NCBI RefSeq assembly: GCF_000377765.1
Contig: NZ_KB898682.1
Span: 1 to 64,000 of the forward strand
DNA: 64,000 nucleotides
Direction: 5' to 3'
Origin: Gracilibacillus lacisalsi DSM 19029
Lineage (GTDB): Bacteria > Bacillota > Bacilli > Bacillales > Amphibacillaceae
Positions 62,151-64,000 of this stretch are shown here, piece after piece. A program made the translations under genes and the position numbers. The stretch's first letter is position 1, and each line of letters opens with the position of its first letter. The notes below the pieces were generated by a model. The model ran no database searches, was not told the origin of the DNA, and saw only the letters and a list, made by a program, of their open reading frames with translations.

Positions 62151-62663
62151 ATGGCGAAAATAGCAACAGTGATTACAGATATGTTTGAAGATGTCGAGTA
62201 CACTTCACCAAAAAGGGAATTCGAAGGTGTTGGTCATAAAGTCTTCACAATAGAAAAAGAGGCGGGCAAAACAGTAGAAGGTAAACAAGGTGACGCAACT
62301 GTTTCTATTGATTATGGAATCGATGATGTAACGCCAGAGGATTTTGATGCATTGTTCATTCCGGGAGGATTTTCTCCTGATATGCTGAGAGCGGATGACC
62401 GTTTTGTGACATTTGCTAAACATTTCATGGATGAGAAGAAACCAGTCTTCGCTATTTGTCACGGACCACAGCTACTAATCACAGCCAAAACATTAGAAGG
62501 CCGTGATGCCACTGGTTTCAAATCAATACTAGTAGACTTAGAATACGCTGGCGCTAATGTGCACGATCAAAGAGTGGTTGTTTGTGGTGATCAATTGGTT
62601 ACCAGTCGGCAACCAGATGATATTACTGCATTTGTTGAAGAATCACTTCAATTATTGCCATAA
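62151..62663 (+). CDS. yfkM: DJ-1/PfpI-family protein (general stress protein 18)
   Basis: A 170-aa class I glutamine-amidotransferase-like protein of the PfpI/YfkM group. The nucleophile elbow AICHGPQLL gives Cys103 and His104. E14-equivalent acidic residues lie in FEDVEY, and DALFIPGGFSPDMLR is the preceding loop. Family members are reported as deglycases or stress-induced peptidases; the activity here is inferred. AAGGAGGAG precedes the ATG. Confidence 0.9.
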   Translation: MAKIATVITDMFEDVEYTSPKREFEGVGHKVFTIEKEAGKTVEGKQGDATVSIDYGIDDVTPEDFDALFIPGGFSPDMLRADDRFVTFAKHFMDEKKPVFAICHGPQLLITAKTLEGRDATGFKSILVDLEYAGANVHDQRVVVCGDQLVTSRQPDDITAFVEESLQLLP

Positions 62664-62671
62664 AGATTAAT

Positions 62672-62704
62672 CCCCCGTGAGTCATAAGGCTTACGGGGTT
62701 TTTG
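62672..62704 (+). terminator. Intrinsic terminator after yfkM
   Basis: CCCCGTGAG, loop TCATAAGG, CTTACGGGG with one mismatch, then TTTTT. Confidence 0.85.
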
Positions 62705-62822
62705 CTTTCAATTAGAAAATAAATGATTGATTTAATTATCTAATTCCTTCAATGAAAAAGACATGAACATTGCCTCTTAACGGTCACTGTTGTTTTTGTA
62801 TATAAATTGTGAGAATTGTTTG

Positions 62823-62837
62823 TTGTAAACGCTTACG
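62823..62837 (+). promoter_or_regulatory. CcpA cre site upstream of the pectate lyase
   Basis: TTGTAAACGCTTACG matches the cre consensus WTGNAANCGNWNNCW at all positions but the last. It implies glucose repression of the downstream secreted pectinase. Confidence 0.75.
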
Positions 62838-62883
62838 TGTGTAGTTAACCTAAAATGGAAGCACCTAACTATTCTATAAATAG

Positions 62884-62916
62884 AGAGGAGGTGTGAATTC
62901 CTTATTGAAAAGTTAG
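62884..62916 (+). other. Orphan ribosome binding site before the pectate lyase
   Basis: GAGGAGGTG (62885-62893) is a near-perfect Shine-Dalgarno with no full gene after it. The nearest frame, from the GTG at 62893, codes for only MNSLLKS. It may be a leader peptide or the relic of a lost gene. Confidence 0.35.
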
Positions 62917-62967
62917 TTAAAAAAGAAACTACTGCCAATTGTGACACTAAAAAAACGGAGGTATTTT

Positions 62968-64000
62968 ATGGGGAAATTATTTTATAGTATGCTATGTTTT
63001 ACTGTCTGTTTTTTCATGCTTCCTTTTGTAAATCCAATTGCCAATGCTACTGAAGATGAAGAAATTCTAGCCTTTCCTGGTGCTGAAGGGTTTGGGCAGT
63101 ATTCCAAGGGTGGTCGTGGTGGTGAAGTTTACCATGTAAATAGTTATGAGTTGACAGGTCCAGGAACGTTTCATGATGCACTGACAACTGCTGGTGATAT
63201 CCCTCGAACCATTGTATTTGATATATCCGGAGAAATTAGGATACCACAAATTATTGTTCGTAATAAATCCAATATCACCATAGCTGGTCAAACTGCTCCA
63301 GGAGATGGTGTAACCATAAAAGGAAATAATGTTCGTTTTATTGATAGTAACGATATCGTTATCCGCTTCATGCGATTTCGTATAGGAAAGAATGATTTCC
63401 AAGATGATGCTTTATATTTTGAAGATAGTCAGAATGTGATCATTGATCATTCTTCATTTTCTTGGGGAACTGACGAAAATTTATCTATATTAAGTAAAGA
63501 TTATGATAATCCAGAATCGAAAAATATAACCGTACAGTGGTCTATCATCTCAGAAGGACTTTTAACACATTCAATGGGTGGATTAATTGAGATGAATACG
63601 ATCACCATGCATCATAACCTTTATGCCCATAATAATGATAGAAACCCTAAAACAAAAGGGCAAATCGATTTTGTAAATAATGTTATATACAACTGGGGGC
63701 AGTATCCTTATGTTGCTGGTGGTGAATCAGGAACGAAAGGCTATGGTAATGTGGTAGGAAATTATTTTATAGCAGGTGTGAATTCAAGAAATCCAGAATA
63801 TGCCGTAGTACGCGGAAATGAAAATTATAGCCTATTCCTAGAAAACAACCGAATAGATAGTAATAAGAATGGTATCTTAGATGGAACGGACACAGGAACA
63901 GAAATGATGGAAGTGGAAAGACCAAGTGTTATTGTGGATAAACGTTTTGAATATCCGTTAACTAATATAGAGGAGCCTGAAAAAGCTTATCAACATGTTT
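62968..64000 (+). CDS. Secreted pectate lyase, N-terminal 344 residues (runs off window)
   Basis: The frame is open from ATG 62968 to the window end. A signal peptide (MGKLFYSMLCFTVCFFMLPF, cleavage after IANA) is followed by the lyase signature AFPGAEGFG..GGRGGEVYHV and parallel beta-helix rungs: NITIAGQTAPGDGVTIKG, DSNDIVIRFMRFRIG, SQNVIIDHSSFSWGTDENL, TMHHNLYAHNNDRNPKTKG. The conserved arginine in NDRNP fits the catalytic base position of polysaccharide lyase family 1-like enzymes. It would cleave pectate by beta-elimination outside the cell. Ribosome binding site GGAGG at 62957-62961. The cre site upstream suggests catabolite repression. The C-terminus is missing. Confidence 0.88.
   Translation, partial: MGKLFYSMLCFTVCFFMLPFVNPIANATEDEEILAFPGAEGFGQYSKGGRGGEVYHVNSYELTGPGTFHDALTTAGDIPRTIVFDISGEIRIPQIIVRNKSNITIAGQTAPGDGVTIKGNNVRFIDSNDIVIRFMRFRIGKNDFQDDALYFEDSQNVIIDHSSFSWGTDENLSILSKDYDNPESKNITVQWSIISEGLLTHSMGGLIEMNTITMHHNLYAHNNDRNPKTKGQIDFVNNVIYNWGQYPYVAGGESGTKGYGNVVGNYFIAGVNSRNPEYAVVRGNENYSLFLENNRIDSNKNGILDGTDTGTEMMEVERPSVIVDKRFEYPLTNIEEPEKAYQHV

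Overview
The window is a low-GC Firmicute chromosome from the Bacillaceae. It carries the classic Bacillus order from the clpC operon through the rpoBC, str, S10, spc and alpha clusters to rplM-rpsI. SigH, CtsR/McsA/McsB, a cysteine T-box and EcfA1-A2-T fit a spore-forming, Gram-positive bacillus. Genus cannot be fixed from sequence alone; a Gracilibacillus/Oceanobacillus-like relative is my guess.

Layout: 1-261 is one end of an IS3-family element. 320-2668 holds a dispersed repeat, an Eis-like acetyltransferase and an MgtC-family membrane protein. 2755-7312 is the stress operon ctsR-mcsA-mcsB-clpC behind a perfect CtsR operator. 7616-12190 has radA, the PIN/TRAM protein yacL, and the isoprenoid genes ispD-ispF. 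12274-17792 has gltX, then a Cys T-box driving cysE-cysS-mrnC-rlmB-rae1. 17899-22319 has sigH, rpmGB, secE, nusG, rplK, rplA, rplJ and rplL. 22984-36237 has an RsmC-like methyltransferase, rpoB, rpoC, an L7Ae-like protein, rpsL, rpsG, fusA and tuf. 37045-51298 is the long S10-spc-alpha run, including secY, adk, infA and rpoA. 51630-53060 is a VWA lipoprotein placed between rplQ and the ECF transporter genes. 53297-57715 has ecfA1-ecfA2-ecfT-truA and rplM-rpsI. The accessory tail (58087-64000) has a sortase-anchored PAP2 phosphatase with a beta-strand autotransporter repeat, a small coiled-coil membrane protein, a DJ-1/PfpI stress protein with a sigma-B-like promoter, and a truncated secreted pectate lyase behind a CcpA cre site.

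Most genes serve translation, transcription and protein quality control. They are controlled by leader RNAs (Cys T-box, L10 leader, L1-type operator, L13-type leader) and by CtsR. Two genes usually embedded in this arrangement are missing: disA between radA and yacL, and map between adk and infA.

The least explained content is non-coding. Three copies (10331-10862, 22405-22938, 36324-36760) of a foldback element with terminal inverted repeats show compensatory stem changes. Two copies of a second repeat family are present, one sitting inside the rplM leader. There are also perfect hairpins without U-tracts around rpoB, rpoC and rpoA, a three-helix structure between rplK and rplA, and a hairpin that separates the nusG Shine-Dalgarno from its start codon. 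I found no rRNA, tRNA or CRISPR array.
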